Origin: Dromiciops gliroides
Taxonomy: Eukaryota; Chordata; Mammalia; Microbiotheria; Microbiotheriidae
NCBI RefSeq assembly: GCF_019393635.1
Contig: NC_057863.1
Coordinates: 126,501 to 190,500 of the forward strand
Direction: 5' to 3'
DNA length: 64,000 bases
Made by a program: the position numbers and the translations under genes. Position 1 is the stretch's first letter. Every line of letters begins with the position of its first letter. Under the pieces are notes generated by a model. It was given only the letters and a program-made list of their open reading frames with translations. It had not been told where the DNA came from and ran no database searches. Below, in pieces: positions 11,487 to 42,329 of this stretch.

Positions 11487-14340
11487 GGAGGGACTTCCAG
11501 GGCGGAGCCAAGATGGTGTGGGAAAGGCAGTGAGCTCCTGAACTCATGACAAGGTCGCTCCAAAAAACATCCAAATAACGCCATAGGAAAATGCCAGGAG
11601 CAGCAAAACTCACAAAAGAATGTGCTGAAATCATCTTCTAACCAAGAACGGCTTGGAAGGTCAGAAGTAGGGAGCAGCTGTGCTAATAAAGGAGTTGAGC
11701 CCAACCCCACAGTCACCCTGACACAGATCCAGTCTCAGGAAGTCCTCACCAGAGAAGCAGATCCCCAGAGCCTCTTAATCAGCTGAAGCACCAGTGTTGT
11801 CTGGAACTAAGCTCACAGTCTGGTGAGAGGGCTGAGCCCTGGACAGGGGAAAGACTACAGGGGTCTATGCTGGTGCTGAGGCAGAACTTGGATTTTACAC
11901 CCCTGCTGAGAACCAGGAAGTAGGCTTGAGTAGCAGTGGCCCAGGTGGGGGAGGGGCACAGGCTCTTCAGAGCTGACAACCACAACACACAAAGCTGGTT
12001 GATTAGCAAGTTGGTCTGGGGTCATCTAAGGATGAGGGAATAGGCGGGCAAGGGAAGAACCTGATCCTCCTTAAATCATACCACCTGGGACTTCTGAAGC
12101 TTGGGATACTATAGCCTGGAAACAGTGTCCCACTTTAGGGAGCTAAAAGTCTAGTAAAGGAAAGGCAAGATGAGCCGACAGAGAAAGGTGAAGACCATAG
12201 AAAGTTTCTTCAGTAACAAGGAAGACCAAGGGGCACCCTCAGAGGAAGATGTCAACATCAGGGCCCCAAAGCTTCCAAGAAAAATATGAATTGGTCTCAG
12301 GCCATAGAGGTGCTCAAAAAGGACTTTGAAGATAAAGTTAGAGAGGTAGAGGAAAAAATGGAAAGAGAAATGAGGGTGATACAGGAAAGACATGAGAAAA
12401 AAGTCAACAGCTTGAAAAGTCAAATGGAAAAGGAGGTACAAAAGCTCTCTGATGAAAATAATTGCCCTAAGAATGAGGATTGAACAAATGGAAGCCAGTG
12501 ACTTTATGAGAAACCAAGACACAATAAAGCAAATCCAAATGAATAAAAAAATAGAGGGCAATGTGAAATTTCTTCTGGGAAAAAACTGCTGACCTGGAAA
12601 ACAGGTCCAGGAGAGATAATTTAAAAATTATTGGTCTACCTGAAAACCATGATCAAGGAAAGAGCTTAGACACCATCTTCCAAGATATTCTCAGGGAAAA
12701 TTGCACTGAAATTCTAGAAGCAGAAGCTAAAATAGAAATTGAAAGAATCCACCGATCACCTCTAGAAAGAGATCCCAAAAGGAAAACTCCTAGGAATATT
12801 ATAGCCAAATTCTAGAGCTCTCAGGTCAAGGAGGAAATACTGCAAGCTGCCAAAAAGAAAGAATTCAAGTACTGTGGAGCCCCAGTCAGGATAGCACAAG
12901 ATCTAGCAGCTTCTACATTAAAGGACTGGACGGCATGGAATATGATATTCCAGAGGGCAAAGGAAATGGGATTACAACCAAGAATCACCAACCCAGCAAA
13001 ACTCAGCATAATTTTTGAGAGGAAAAAATGGAACTTTAATGAAAAAGAAGACTTTCAGATATTTATGATGAAAAGACCTGAATTGAATGGCAAATTTGAC
13101 TTTCAAACACAAGACCCTAGAGAACTATAAAAACCTGGAGTTGGGGGACATACCTGGGGTCATACAGTGGGTGACTGTCTTATGTCTGTGGCCAGGTTTT
13201 GGCTGGGATCCCCCTGGGTCCAGGATGATGCTTTGTCCTCTGTGTCACCTAGCTAGGTGATGACATCTTTAGGGTTAAATTGAGGGGTAAAGGGAATGCA
13301 CTGGGGGAGGGGGAAGGGCAGAGGTAAAATCCTACATGAAAGAAACAGGAAAAGGCTTATGGAGTGGGGGAAGAGATGGGAGAGGAGGAGGGCAGTAAAT
13401 GAATTTTACACTCAACAGAAAAGACTCAAAGACCTTAAACTCATCAGAGCTGCCTCAAGGAGAGACTAACACACACACACACATACAACTGGGTGGAGTA
13501 ATCTATTTAATCTGGGCAGTAAATGAGCCTAACACTCATCAGAATTGGCTCAAAAACCTCAATCTCATTAGAATTGGCTCAAGGAGAGAATAATGTACAC
13601 ACTCAATTGGGTGGAGTAATCTCTCTAACCCTGCAGGAAAATAGGAGGGGAAGGGGATAAAGAGAGAGGGGCAAAAGAAGGAAGGGCAGAGTTGGGAAGG
13701 GGACAGACAGAAGCAAATCCCTTTTGAAGAGTGATAGGATGAAAGAAGATGGATAATAGAATAAATATCATGGGGAAGGGAATAGATGGAAGGGAAACAG
13801 TTAACAATAGTAATCATGAAAAAGAGAAAAGGGGGAAAATTTGTACAAAAAATATTTATAGCAACTCTTGGTGGAGGCTAAGAATTGAGAATCAAGGGAA
13901 TGTCCATCAATTGAGGAATGATGGAAAAAGCTGTGCTATACGATTGTGGTGTGGAATGGTCTTGTGCTACAGGAAATGACAAATAGGATGATCCTCGAAA
14001 AACCTGGAAAGACTAATGAGTATCGATGTATAGTAAAGTAAGCAGAGCTGGGAGGACACTGTGCATAGTGACAGCAGTATTGTGCAATGAGCAATTGTGA
14101 ATGACTTAACTACTCTCAGCAATGCAAGGAACTAATGAGGAAGCCTACTATGCACCCCATAGAAAGAACTAATAAAAAGAACACTTGTGGATTGTACGTA
14201 CATAACCTGGTTGTGATCTTGTGGACGGGGGAGGAAAGGGAGGGAGGAAGGGAGAAAAATTTGGAACTCTAAATCTTATGAAAATAAATGTTGAAAACTA
14301 CCCTTATATGTAACTGGAAAAAATAAAATAAATGTTTGTT
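11487..14340 (+). mobile_element. HAL1-like (half-L1) element, copy 1
   Basis: The element runs from a 5' UTR ('gggcggagccaagatgg' near 11500) through an L1 ORF1-like region to an L1-type 3' end ('ttggaactctaaatctta...aataaatgttgaaaac'), with no ORF2. ORF1 starts at 12170 (MSRQRKVKTIESFF). It has a charged coiled coil (KKDFEDKVREVEEKMERE), an RRM-like RDNLKIIGL block and the C-terminal domain. The reading frame is shifted before the coiled coil and again after DENNC. Behind ORF1 lies a captured antisense SINE piece (13150-13255) and two diverged units of about 120 bp (13396-13508 and 13523-13632). It is a near-identical inverted partner of the copy at 28690-31563. Confidence 0.8.
13150..13255 (-). 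repeat. CORE-SINE fragment carried inside HAL1 copy 1
   Basis: Read on the minus strand it runs 'ctaggtgacacagagg...gcctggcc...gactgtatgacccc', a diverged SINE head and CORE. The same piece sits at the same place in HAL1 copy 2, so it was part of the source element. Confidence 0.65.
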
Positions 14341-14345
14341 GAAAT

Positions 14346-14925
14346 ATGCACACAACAAGTACTCTATGATACCAGGAAACATCAATCCCATGGAGAAATG
14401 TTTATAGCCTATAAAGAGGGCGGGTTTATAAAACTCTGGCCACAGAAGGCTAAGAAAGGCAGAATGTTATTGTGGGATAAAACTATGGCAGACTTCTAGG
14501 AATGAGGATCTATGATTAATTAGATTACAAGTTACCAATGAAAATATGACTTGATAAAGTCAGTTCATCATAATTTTGCTGACAGATTGGCTGTTCACAC
14601 TGAACACATGGTTTCATGTTGTCTGCCTAGTGAATATCACCATGAATGAGGAGGATAAAAAGAGAGTAAAGAAAGAAACCCAAAGCCCAGCAACACTTCA
14701 AATAAATTTTCAGCCCTAACTCTAATAGCACACTCTGAGAAGTTATTACTGAACACCAAGGTGTGCCCGAAGAGGGAAAGTTTTAAGCCCTGATGATCAG
14801 AGCCATTACTTATGCCCATTTTATACAAGTAATTAATGAGACTAAGATGGCACAAAGCATTGGGCAGGAAGCATGCAGCTCACTCAGAGCAAAGGCCAAA
14901 ACCTTTTGGTTAACTTAAAGCAGGG
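14346..14925. other. Unassigned sequence
   Basis: AT-rich DNA between the HAL1 copy and an unclassified repeat. It is not L1 ORF2, so the L1 was split by more than the HAL1 insertion alone. Confidence 0.35.
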
Positions 14926-14929
14926 CTTC

Positions 14930-15040
14930 TTCACTTTTTGTGTGTCATGCATCCCTCAGGCAGTTGGGTGAGGCCTATGGACTCCCTCTCAGAATCATGT
15001 TTTTAAATTCACAAAATAAAATTACACAGGAATACAAAGA
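14930..15040 (+). repeat. Unclassified old interspersed repeat fragment
   Basis: The text 'cagggcttcttcactttttg...gaggcctatggactccctctcagaatcatg...aaattcacaaaataaaat' matches a repeat theme I have seen widely in mammalian DNA but cannot name with confidence. Confidence 0.4.
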
Positions 15041-15044
15041 GAAA

Positions 15045-15315
15045 AAAAAGGAGGAAGAGTTCCAGAAAATTCCTTTTATGACACATATATGGTGCTGATA
15101 CCTAAACCAGGAAAAGCCAAAACAGAGGAGAAAACTTTATAGAACAATTTCCCTAATGAATATTGATGCAAACATTTTAAGTAAAATATTAGCAAAGTGA
15201 TTACAGCAATTTATCACAAAGATTATACACTATGAACAGGTGGGATTTATACCAGGAATGCAGGGCTGGTCCAATATTATGAAAACCATCAACATAATTG
15301 ACCACATCAATGACA
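15045..15315 (+). mobile_element. L1 ORF2 reverse-transcriptase fragment
   Basis: The plus strand reads NIDANILSKILAK, then [17 protein letters not shown] and INIIDHIN, the L1 RT fingers region. It continues the L1 that stops at 11478, with only a small gap in L1 coordinates. The frame has stops. Confidence 0.8.
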
Positions 15316-15632
15316 TGATCCCTAGGTAATAGAGACAAATGAGTGAAGTGGTCCCTCTTGTCAGTCACTTGTAAAGAGGGGGAACTTAAAAACAAACAGA
15401 AGAGGATAGCATTAGTGGGGAGTTCTGGGGGGGGATTTGGGGGGAAGGGACAATGTTCAAGACTCCAGGGACACAATGAAATGATGTATAAGTAAGGAAT
15501 TGCCAGCTTTGTAGACAATCTCCTAGGTCTATGGAAATGGCCTGGATTGCTGATGTTGGTCATTGCTGAGGATGGACTGGACTTACCTGGGCTGGGGGTC
15601 TGCTGCTCCCAGGGGCCATGCTCTCTCAATCC

Positions 15633-16021
15633 TGTGTAGGTAGCAAAGTAACCAAAGTGACTCCATTTTGTAAAATTTCTCCTATCTACCTCAGGAACCT
15701 GCTTCCACCACCCTTTATGGCCCCACCAATGCAGCCAACAGCCAAACTCTCACTAACAGATGGAATGTTTTAATTCTATGCCTTTCCAATAACCATGAGA
15801 CAGTAAGGAGCCACCTGGAAAGTCCCTCCCCACTTCTTTGAGCTCAGCACAGAAAAGCCCCTCTCCCCCACCCCATAATCTTAATCCCATGCTGACTGCT
15901 CCTGGGCTCATACTCTGGGGGATGGCTATCTGTACTACCTAATAATAAAACTCATTTCCCTCCCGGTTGGTGTCTGCACTTGAACCAATACCTGCTTGGG
16001 GCTGACCTAGGTTCCTCTGCA
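15633..16021 (+). mobile_element. Probable solo LTR of an endogenous retrovirus
   Basis: It starts TGTG and ends CA. It has the class I-like opening 'agcaaagtaaccaaagtgac' and an AATAAA polyadenylation signal at 15944-15949 followed by a U5-like stretch. No internal retroviral sequence was seen beside it and no clear TSD was found, so the ends are approximate. Fossil. Confidence 0.5.
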
Positions 16022-16267
16022 GACTGAGCTGGGGAGGGAGAAGGATCCCAGAGAAGGAGAAGTCTTTCCTCTCCTTTCCTAGGCAGGAGGCTGGCCTATG
16101 GGTATTTACAGAGGGTGAGGTCTCAGAAATTACAAGGCCCAGGCCCTGCCTACAGAGGACATAAGGCAGCCTACAGAAAGAAGGCAGGTTCGGGGAGGGT
16201 CAGGCTTGCAAATGAAGATGGTCTGAAAAAGAAGAGGACTCCCTTCCCTCTCTTACTCCCCTTATTT

Positions 16268-16427
16268 CCCCCCCCCTTTTTTTTTGCGGGGCAATGGGGG
16301 TTAAGTGACTTGCCCAGGGTCACACAGCCAGTAAGTGTCAAGTGTCTGAGGCCGGATTTGAACTCAGGTATACTCCTGAATCCAGGGCTGGTGCTTTATC
16401 CACTGCGCCACAGAGCGCCCCCCCCCC
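16268..16427 (-). repeat. tRNA-derived marsupial SINE
   Basis: Minus-strand full-length copy. Its head abuts C-runs on both sides. Confidence 0.92.
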
Positions 16428-16429
16428 TT

Positions 16430-17312
16430 TGAATCCTTCTACAGAGACTCAAGAGGCAGAAGGGGCTCACCTCTACATAGGATGAGACCAGCCAGAGCCT
16501 CAATGACCCCTGAGTCACAGCTCTCCATCCAACTGGTATTCTGCCCTCCCAGCATCCCCTCTCCCCAACTAACACACGAGCATCATCTAGACAATAGACT
16601 GCTTGATCTAGGAGGGAGGGAAGATAGGGAAACTTGAAAGGGAGGGCTCTGGAATGAATCTGCCAGGGAATGACCAGAGGAAGTCTGAGACTGGGAGACA
16701 AAACCCAGTCTGGGGTTCAGCCCCTTGTAGGGCACCTGAGAGCTCTGAGAGAAGTGGGGGCAGGCAAACAGGAGGGCTGGGGCAGTGAAGCAGAGGGAGG
16801 GTCTGGGAGGTATAGCTCAGGGAGGTCAGGGACACTGGAGTGACAGAATGGTTCCAGGGGGACAGCTGAGCCTGGAAAAACGAGATGACTCTGTCCTGAG
16901 GTGTAAATAGGTACCAGGGAGGACTCCGGGGGAGCCACTGGTAGTCCTCAAGGCTTGGAATCTCTCAAGGGAGCCAAATGCCTGAGAGGGAACCAGCCAA
17001 AGAGCCACAGATTCAGATAAAGGGAGCCAAGAAAGCCTTGGTTCCTGCATCCAAGGCCGGGTCTGGTGACAGGAAGGTAGGACTTGTGGATCCTGACAGG
17101 GGGCCAGATGGGAAGGCAGAACAACTGAATTTGTAACCAGGAGGTGGGGGCAGGGAGAAAGGACACCCGAGTCCTGCTGGGAAGGCTTGAAGCTGGATAT
17201 CTGGATCCCTATGGTCAAAATCTGAAGTTTGGGGAAGTGGGACCCAACGTTAAATCTCAAGAGGGTGAGCCAGGATGTCTAGGAAGTGTTTGGATGTCTG
17301 AAAAAGATATAG
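16430..17312. other. No recognised gene
   Basis: GC-moderate, purine-rich plus strand with several shadow frames. No domain or splice structure was recognised. Confidence 0.35.
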
Positions 17313-17314
17313 GG

Positions 17315-17469
17315 GAGGGGCAACTAGATGTCGCAGTGGACAGAGCACTGGCCCTGGAGTCAGGAGTACCTGAGTTCAAATCCAGCCTCAGAGACTTAAT
17401 ACTTACTAGCTGTGTGACTCTGGGCAAGTCACTTAACCCCAACTGCCTCACTAAAAAAAAAAAAAAAGA
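17315..17469 (+). repeat. tRNA-derived marsupial SINE with TSD
   Basis: Flanked by near-copies of aaaagatataggggag. Confidence 0.93.
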
Positions 17470-17474
17470 TAAAG

Positions 17475-18375
17475 GGGAGCTGGTCCAGTAGCCAGGCCTG
17501 GAAGGGAGGCGTGCTTCTGGCAGACCTGGAGGATGAGACCCAATGGCAAGGACAGCCAGCAACAGCGAGGATGTGTGTGCGGGCCCTGGCTCGGACCTAC
17601 CTGGGATCTGCAAGCACAGCGCGGGATTCTGCTAAGGCGGAGGGATCGCAGTTCAAAGACTTCCCGATTCCCACAAGCCCACTCTGAGAAGCTCTTCCTA
17701 GTCCCAAGTAAACCACCCTATCCAGGCCCTGAGACCCTCATAAGGCTTGAGCCCTTTCCTCCAATCACACCCAGGGCCAGGCTCAAGGACTCTGACTGCG
17801 TCTCCTCCCTAAGCCTGCTTCCCATCACTTAGAATACCTTCACTGCAATGATAGCTTCTTCCGCCTTAAACTCCTCCCAGGCCTCCAAACTCCACCCCCA
17901 TGCTCAAGCTCCACCTGGGGCACCACCCACCAGGCTGGTCATCTCTGAGGGCTCCTCCTCTCCAATGCAGACACCACCTCCCTCCCTCCCAGACTCGGCT
18001 CCTCCTCCTTCAGAGCAGAAAGACAGTCAGGATACAACTGCAACTCCAGACTAATTGAAAGTTAATCTGGGCAAGTAAATCAAACCTTGATGCAAAATAC
18101 ACTGACGGGCATAGGATTAGGAACTGTAAGAATAAGAAGAAAATGTATTTGGATCAGAATTTCTCTATTCTACCTTGAATGCAATCAGTATAGAGTGTCA
18201 AACTGATAGATGAAGTGATTTTTCTATGTAAATTAGTTCAGAAATGAATGAACTGAGTTGATGTCATTTGGTAATTTTGTTTCATGTTTTAAATCTACAA
18301 CATTAATGTTATTATTATGCTTTTAACTTTTCTTCTGTTGAAATGTTTGTGAAACCATTGTATAAGAAACACTGT
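17475..18375. other. No recognised gene
   Basis: Proline-rich open frames at 17533-17832 and 17848-18054 have C-rich composition and look non-coding. The rest is AT-rich, with no identifiable repeat. Confidence 0.35.
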
Positions 18376-18377
18376 AT

Positions 18378-18530
18378 AAAATTTCCCTGAAGCACTGCTT
18401 TGGCTGTCATTCTCTTGGATGAAGTTATTGTTTCGATGATTTGTTGTCTGACCCACTCATTCTTTAGAATGAGATTATTTAGTTTCTAATTAATTTTCAG
18501 TCTACCTTTTGGGATGCTTTCAATCATCCC
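18378..18530 (-). repeat. L1 ORF2 fragment
   Basis: Minus-strand text matches the ORF2 stretch at about 10425-10510 ('ctaaataatctcattctaaa', 'gggtcaaacaacaaat' themes). It is a short diverged piece. Confidence 0.7.
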
Positions 18531-19349
18531 AAGCTATTCCATGAACAAAGAACCTGTTTGTAACATTGGTATTCTTTAGATGGTGATATGTAGCTCTGAA
18601 ATATAGTACACAAAAATGGCAGAAAAGTCAAAATTGTGAGTAACTCAAAGGGCAACAGGAGGGGCGTGTGATGGCCTTCAATACATTACAGAATATTCTC
18701 AGTAGTTCACTGACTTGCAAGCAGGGGTAAAGATATCAACCAGGAAACATAATTGAAAAACCAAGCAGGTGCCTGTGATAACCCATGGCCCAAGTATCCC
18801 ACTAATATCCACAAAATGTTAATAAGCATCAGGAAAGGCTTCCAACATGTTAGGCAGAAATCCTAGAAGTGGGAGGGACAAGTTCAGCAGGGCTCTGAGG
18901 AACTTTCCTTTCCAGAAGGCCAGATGATGCTTCAGGGTGCAGGCCCAGAAGCTTCTGGTGGGGCAGAGGATGTCCCCAAGAGAGGTCTGCTTGAGGATAT
19001 CTGAAGCCCAGCTTAGAAGTCGACCCCTTCCCTATGGCTAGGTATGAAGTCCTGGAAAGGGGAGGAGGGGCCGGGTGAAGGGGGGGGGCGGTTGGAGGAG
19101 GAAGAATGTGTAAACGGGACCAAGTGTCGATATGCACAGCCAAGGCACACCTGGGTACATGGAGCATCTCTGCAGTTGGACGGCAGGCACATCCGTAAGT
19201 TAAGGGAGCGAGGAGGGGGAGCGAGAGCGGTGATCCCCGGGGCCCAGCTGGGGGACCACCTCCCCAAGGAAGAGCAGTATGGAGTTTACCGAGGGGAAGG
19301 GGCGGGAGAGGGAGAATGCCCCGAGAGTGCACAAGGTAAATAAGCAGTC

Positions 19350-19570
19350 CCTGATTCTGGACTACCCTTCCCAGCAGGCCTTGCGCTCCGGGGCAGCTGC
19401 TTCCTTCCATTAACCTGGTCAGTTGTCATGGAAACGGTAGCACGCACCTCCGTGCTAGAGGGGAGGGGAAGAAAATGCGTATCCTTACGTGATTTCCGCT
19501 TCCGCCTCCGCAGCCTCGTGGGCAGCGGTCCTACACCTGCAGGTCTCGTCCATTTCGGCTAAGGGGTCAG
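19350..19570 (+). promoter_or_regulatory. Likely CpG-rich promoter of the KRAB zinc-finger gene
   Basis: A CpG-rich block lies 1.5 kb before the start exon. The site 19361-19386 (actacccttcccagcaggcc, then ttgcgc) closely resembles the ZNF143/SBS motif common at KRAB zinc-finger promoters. GC-rich text continues to the 'ttccgcttccgcctccgcag' stretch near 19494-19515. The transcription start and first splice donor cannot be fixed by reading; a good-looking donor (caag, then gtaaat) at about 19336 lies just upstream of the motif. Confidence 0.5.
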
Positions 19571-20087
19571 CTGGCCCTTTCTCGCCCCCTACCTACCTCC
19601 TGCTCCTTGACCTCCTACCTTGTGCCGCGTGTCCCGCGCCTGCCCTTGCTTGATCTTTCTCCATCCCGGCATCTGCCCAGCATCGCGCCACCTCCCTTCG
19701 CCCCTATTTCTCCTCTCTTCCCACCAGACCTCTCTCCCACCCCCCTGCTCCGTGTGGGTTTCCTCACTTGACCTTTTCCTTCCCCCACCTATGACCTCCT
19801 CTAACCCTTCCCCTCCAATTTGTTCCATCTCCTAACTAATTCATTCCCTAATTTTCCTCCTGTCTGCACGGCCCATCTCCTTGCTCTTTGCCCTTCAGCC
19901 TCTTACCTTCCTCTTCATTCCCCCTCTCTTCTCTTCTGCATCTCTTGATCTTGTGTTCTCCAATCTCCCCCTTATCCTCCTTGATCTCCTCCCTTACCTC
20001 CCCCTTTCGTGATTGTGTGGAAGCCCACTCCCTTGACTGATCCAGTTATCAAGTCCTAGCTAGGTGCCAGAGATCCCCAGACCTGCA

Positions 20088-20282
20088 CTCAGGGAGACCT
20101 GAGTTCAAATCTGGCCTCAGACACTTCTGTTTGTCTCAGTTTCCTTATCTGTAAATGGGGATAATAATAGCACCTACCTCCCCTGTCTGCTGTGAGGATT
20201 GAATGAGATAATAATTGCAAAATGCTTAGTATAGTACCTGGCAGATCGTAAGCACCCTATAAATGTTAGCTGTTATTATTAA
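20088..20282 (+). repeat. MIR SINE
   Basis: Contains 'gacctgagttcaaatctggc', 'ctcagtttccttatctg', 'aatggggataataatagcac' and a 'cctataaatgttagctg' tail. It lies in the 5' intron of the KRAB gene. Confidence 0.85.
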
Positions 20283-20289
20283 GTCCTGT

Positions 20290-20965
20290 CCATTTTCTTT
20301 CCACTCCCAACAATATCATCTGAGTTTGGTTTTAATTCAGTGCCTGCATAAAATACAAATTCCTAAGCTTGTCATTTAAAGCCCTCCACCATCCACCTCT
20401 TAATCCTGTTTGACATCCTGTCCAGCAGTCTACGTTCCACCCAAACTTCAGTACCAGCTGTTTGTTCCCATCTACAGCCTACGGGCATTTCCCCAGACTG
20501 CCCCCAATGCTTGAAATGCATTTTCTTCATATCTGCCTTTCTTAGCAAGCCTCAATCTAAGCAAGAGCTACTTCTGAGGAACTGTCCCTGCCTTCCCCAT
20601 TTGTTAGTGGGCTTTCCTTTCTCAATTACCTTGTCTTTATTGTATTTGTACATAGTAAGAAGGATTGATTTGGGGCATGAAAGCCTTAGATATTTTCCAC
20701 TTCATTGCTCACAATAACCCTAGGAGCTAGAGATGACTCACCCATTTTCTCCATAAGGAACTTGAGACCCAGACAAGGTTAAGTGACTGCCATTCAACAT
20801 TACATCCATTTGGATAAGGGATTCGGACCCCAGGTCACTGTGCTGATTATTCTGTCAATGTTTTCTTGCAGATGTAAGCTTCTTGAGGGCAGGGACTTTC
20901 TGGTTGTCTTTGTGACCCCAGCATCTAGTGCAGGGCTTTGTCCATATTAGGTGCTAAATAAGAGG
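20290..20965 (+). repeat. L2 LINE 3' region with an inserted MIR
   Basis: 20290-20650 carries the L2 block with 'aattcctaagcttgtcattt' and 'aaagccctccaccatcc'. A minus-strand MIR lies at about 20690-20840, and the L2 end resumes at 20850-20965 ('cttcttgagggcagggact', 'tattaggtgctaaata'). Confidence 0.75.
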
Positions 20966-21039
20966 GGAAGAGGTAGGAGCAGGCAAGGGGGTGGGGCAGG
21001 TGTCAGGGAGCTTCTTTACAATTTGCTTTTCCTCCCCAG

Positions 21040-40618
<19,579 letters not shown>

Positions 40619-40739
40619 CTAATTGGAAAGGACAGTGATGCAAAAGTAAATATTTTACCTAACAAGTGTATTCATGCCTGATAGAAATATCATCTTTAAT
40701 GAGTACAGGAAGGCTTTCCTAAGGCTAATATAAGCTCAT

Positions 40740-40925
40740 AGTTCTAGTACAGAAAGAGACCCTGCACGACATCAAATCCAATCTCCTCATTTTATAATTG
40801 AAGAAACTGGTATCCTGGGAGATAAATAACATGTCCAAAGTCACACAAATGAGAGAATATGAATTCAGGTCTCATCACCCAACTTCAGCATTCTTCTATT
40901 GCATTCATCCTAAACATGATGGAGA
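40740..40925 (-). repeat. MIR-type relic in the 3' region
   Basis: 'caaatccaatctcctcattt', 'gaagaaactggtatcctggg' and 'tgtccaaagtcacac' are minus-strand MIR words. Confidence 0.6.
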
Positions 40926-41440
40926 GCATTTCAGTGGCATGAAGGTGAAAAGGCTTTTTCCCAAAGTATAGAGTTTTCTTGACACCAGAGTATTCACACC
41001 AGAAAGGGCTGCTACATTAAATTATTTGGTAAGGCCTTCTGCTTCAATGCATATCTGACCCACAATCAGAATTTTCCTGGAGACAAATTTTGTATATATA
41101 AGTAATATGGGAGGGCATTCCTGAGAGAATAATTTACTCAGCTCTAGAGAATTTATGAGTGAGAAAACTTATGAATATATGAATGTGGGACAGTATTCCC
41201 TATGAGCCCAGAGCTTTCTTAATATCACAGATTTCATACTGGAGAAATTTTATTATAAAGAACATAGAAAGGTCTCTTAATGGAATAGAAAGTGTGACAT
41301 AAGAGCATTTCCATTGAAGAGATCATGATTGGAATGCATGTGGAAAGGCTTTGTCAGTGCAAGCTTATGCCACATCAAAGAACCTACACTGGAGAAGAAG
41401 CTTATGGATGAAATAAACCATAGGCCTTCTCCTGGGTAAA
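40926..41440 (+). pseudogene. Decayed zinc-finger repeats downstream of the stop codon
   Basis: The plus strand keeps worn C2H2 finger text in several frames: 'aaaggctttttcccaaag', 'caccagagtattcacacc', 'aaggccttctgcttcaatgc', 'gaatgtgggacagtattccc', 'catactggagaa' and 'aaagaacctacactggag'. Roughly five to six finger units can be made out, all with stops or indels. The array was once longer, and this part is now 3' UTR or flank. An AATAAA at about 41412 could serve as a polyadenylation signal. Confidence 0.75.
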
Positions 41441-41689
41441 TGTTATACTCAATCAGTAGTTTACATGGGAGAGGGAAACATGATAAACCCCTTCAATCAG
41501 AAGTTACACCTTTACTCAAAAGATGCAATTTGCTTTAAAAACAAAGGACTTTTGCAATCATGTGGGTTAAGAAAAACTTTTTTTCTGCCCTATAAAAACA
41601 TCCATGAGTTTTCAAAACCCCTCCAGCTATTTCACATCAGCTTACACACTTATGCAATTCTAGGGTGTTTATGTATGTAATTATCTTTT

Positions 41690-41828
41690 TGGGGGGGGGG
41701 CAGTGGGGGTTAAGTGACTTGCCCAGGGTCACACAGCTAGTAAGTGTCAAGTGTCTGAGGCCGGATTTGAACTCAGGTACTCCTGAATCCAGGGCTGGTG
41801 CTTTATCCACTGCGCCACCTAGCTGCCC
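41690..41828 (-). repeat. tRNA-derived marsupial SINE with TSD
   Basis: Near-copies of ttatgtatgtaattatct flank the copy. Confidence 0.94.
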
Positions 41829-41849
41829 CTTATGTGTGTAATTATCTTA

Positions 41850-42170
41850 TTGAGGTTTTACAGAAAAAAAAACATTGTTGTGTCCCAATAAGTGGATGAA
41901 TAAAAAGCATTTATTACATTTTTATGTGAAAAGTACTGTGGATACCAATCAAAAAGCATGCAGGGTTAGGATTAGAAGACTAGCCTCAAACCTCTTACAT
42001 TCTAATAGGAGGAGACAACACAGAGAGTAGTTATATCCTGGGACAGGAGTTTTGGTCTGAAGAGTAGAGCCATAGGGCAATTGATTGCACAGATCTTTTC
42101 CTAAAATAGCATTGATTTAATTACCACATAGCTAGATCTATCTTGGACGAACATTGAAAATGCACAAGTG
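41850..42170. other. No recognised gene
   Basis: Unassigned AT-rich sequence with possible polyadenylation signal text ('gatgaataaaaagc' near 41905). Confidence 0.35.
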
Positions 42171-42173
42171 GCG

Positions 42174-42324
42174 GGGCAGCTAGGTGCCGCAGTGGATAGA
42201 GCACCAGCCCTGGAGTCAGGAGTACCTGAGTTCAAATCTGGCCTCAGACACTAAACACTTACTAGCTGTATGAACCTGGCCAAGTCACTTAACTGCAATT
42301 GCCTCACTTAAAAAAAAAAAAAAA
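42174..42324 (+). repeat. tRNA-derived marsupial SINE with TSD
   Basis: gaaaatgcacaagtgg-type target is repeated after the tail. Confidence 0.94.
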
Positions 42325-42329
42325 GAAAG

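Noticed and set aside
13539-13817. 92-codon frame seen identically at 13539-13817 and 29235-29513
   Set aside because: It is antisense to the HAL1 3' region. Identity reflects the two HAL1 copies, not a conserved protein.
18850-19410. 186-codon minus-strand frame near the KRAB gene promoter
   Set aside because: Proline- and leucine-rich in GC-rich DNA, with no domain and no splice context. It is probably chance.
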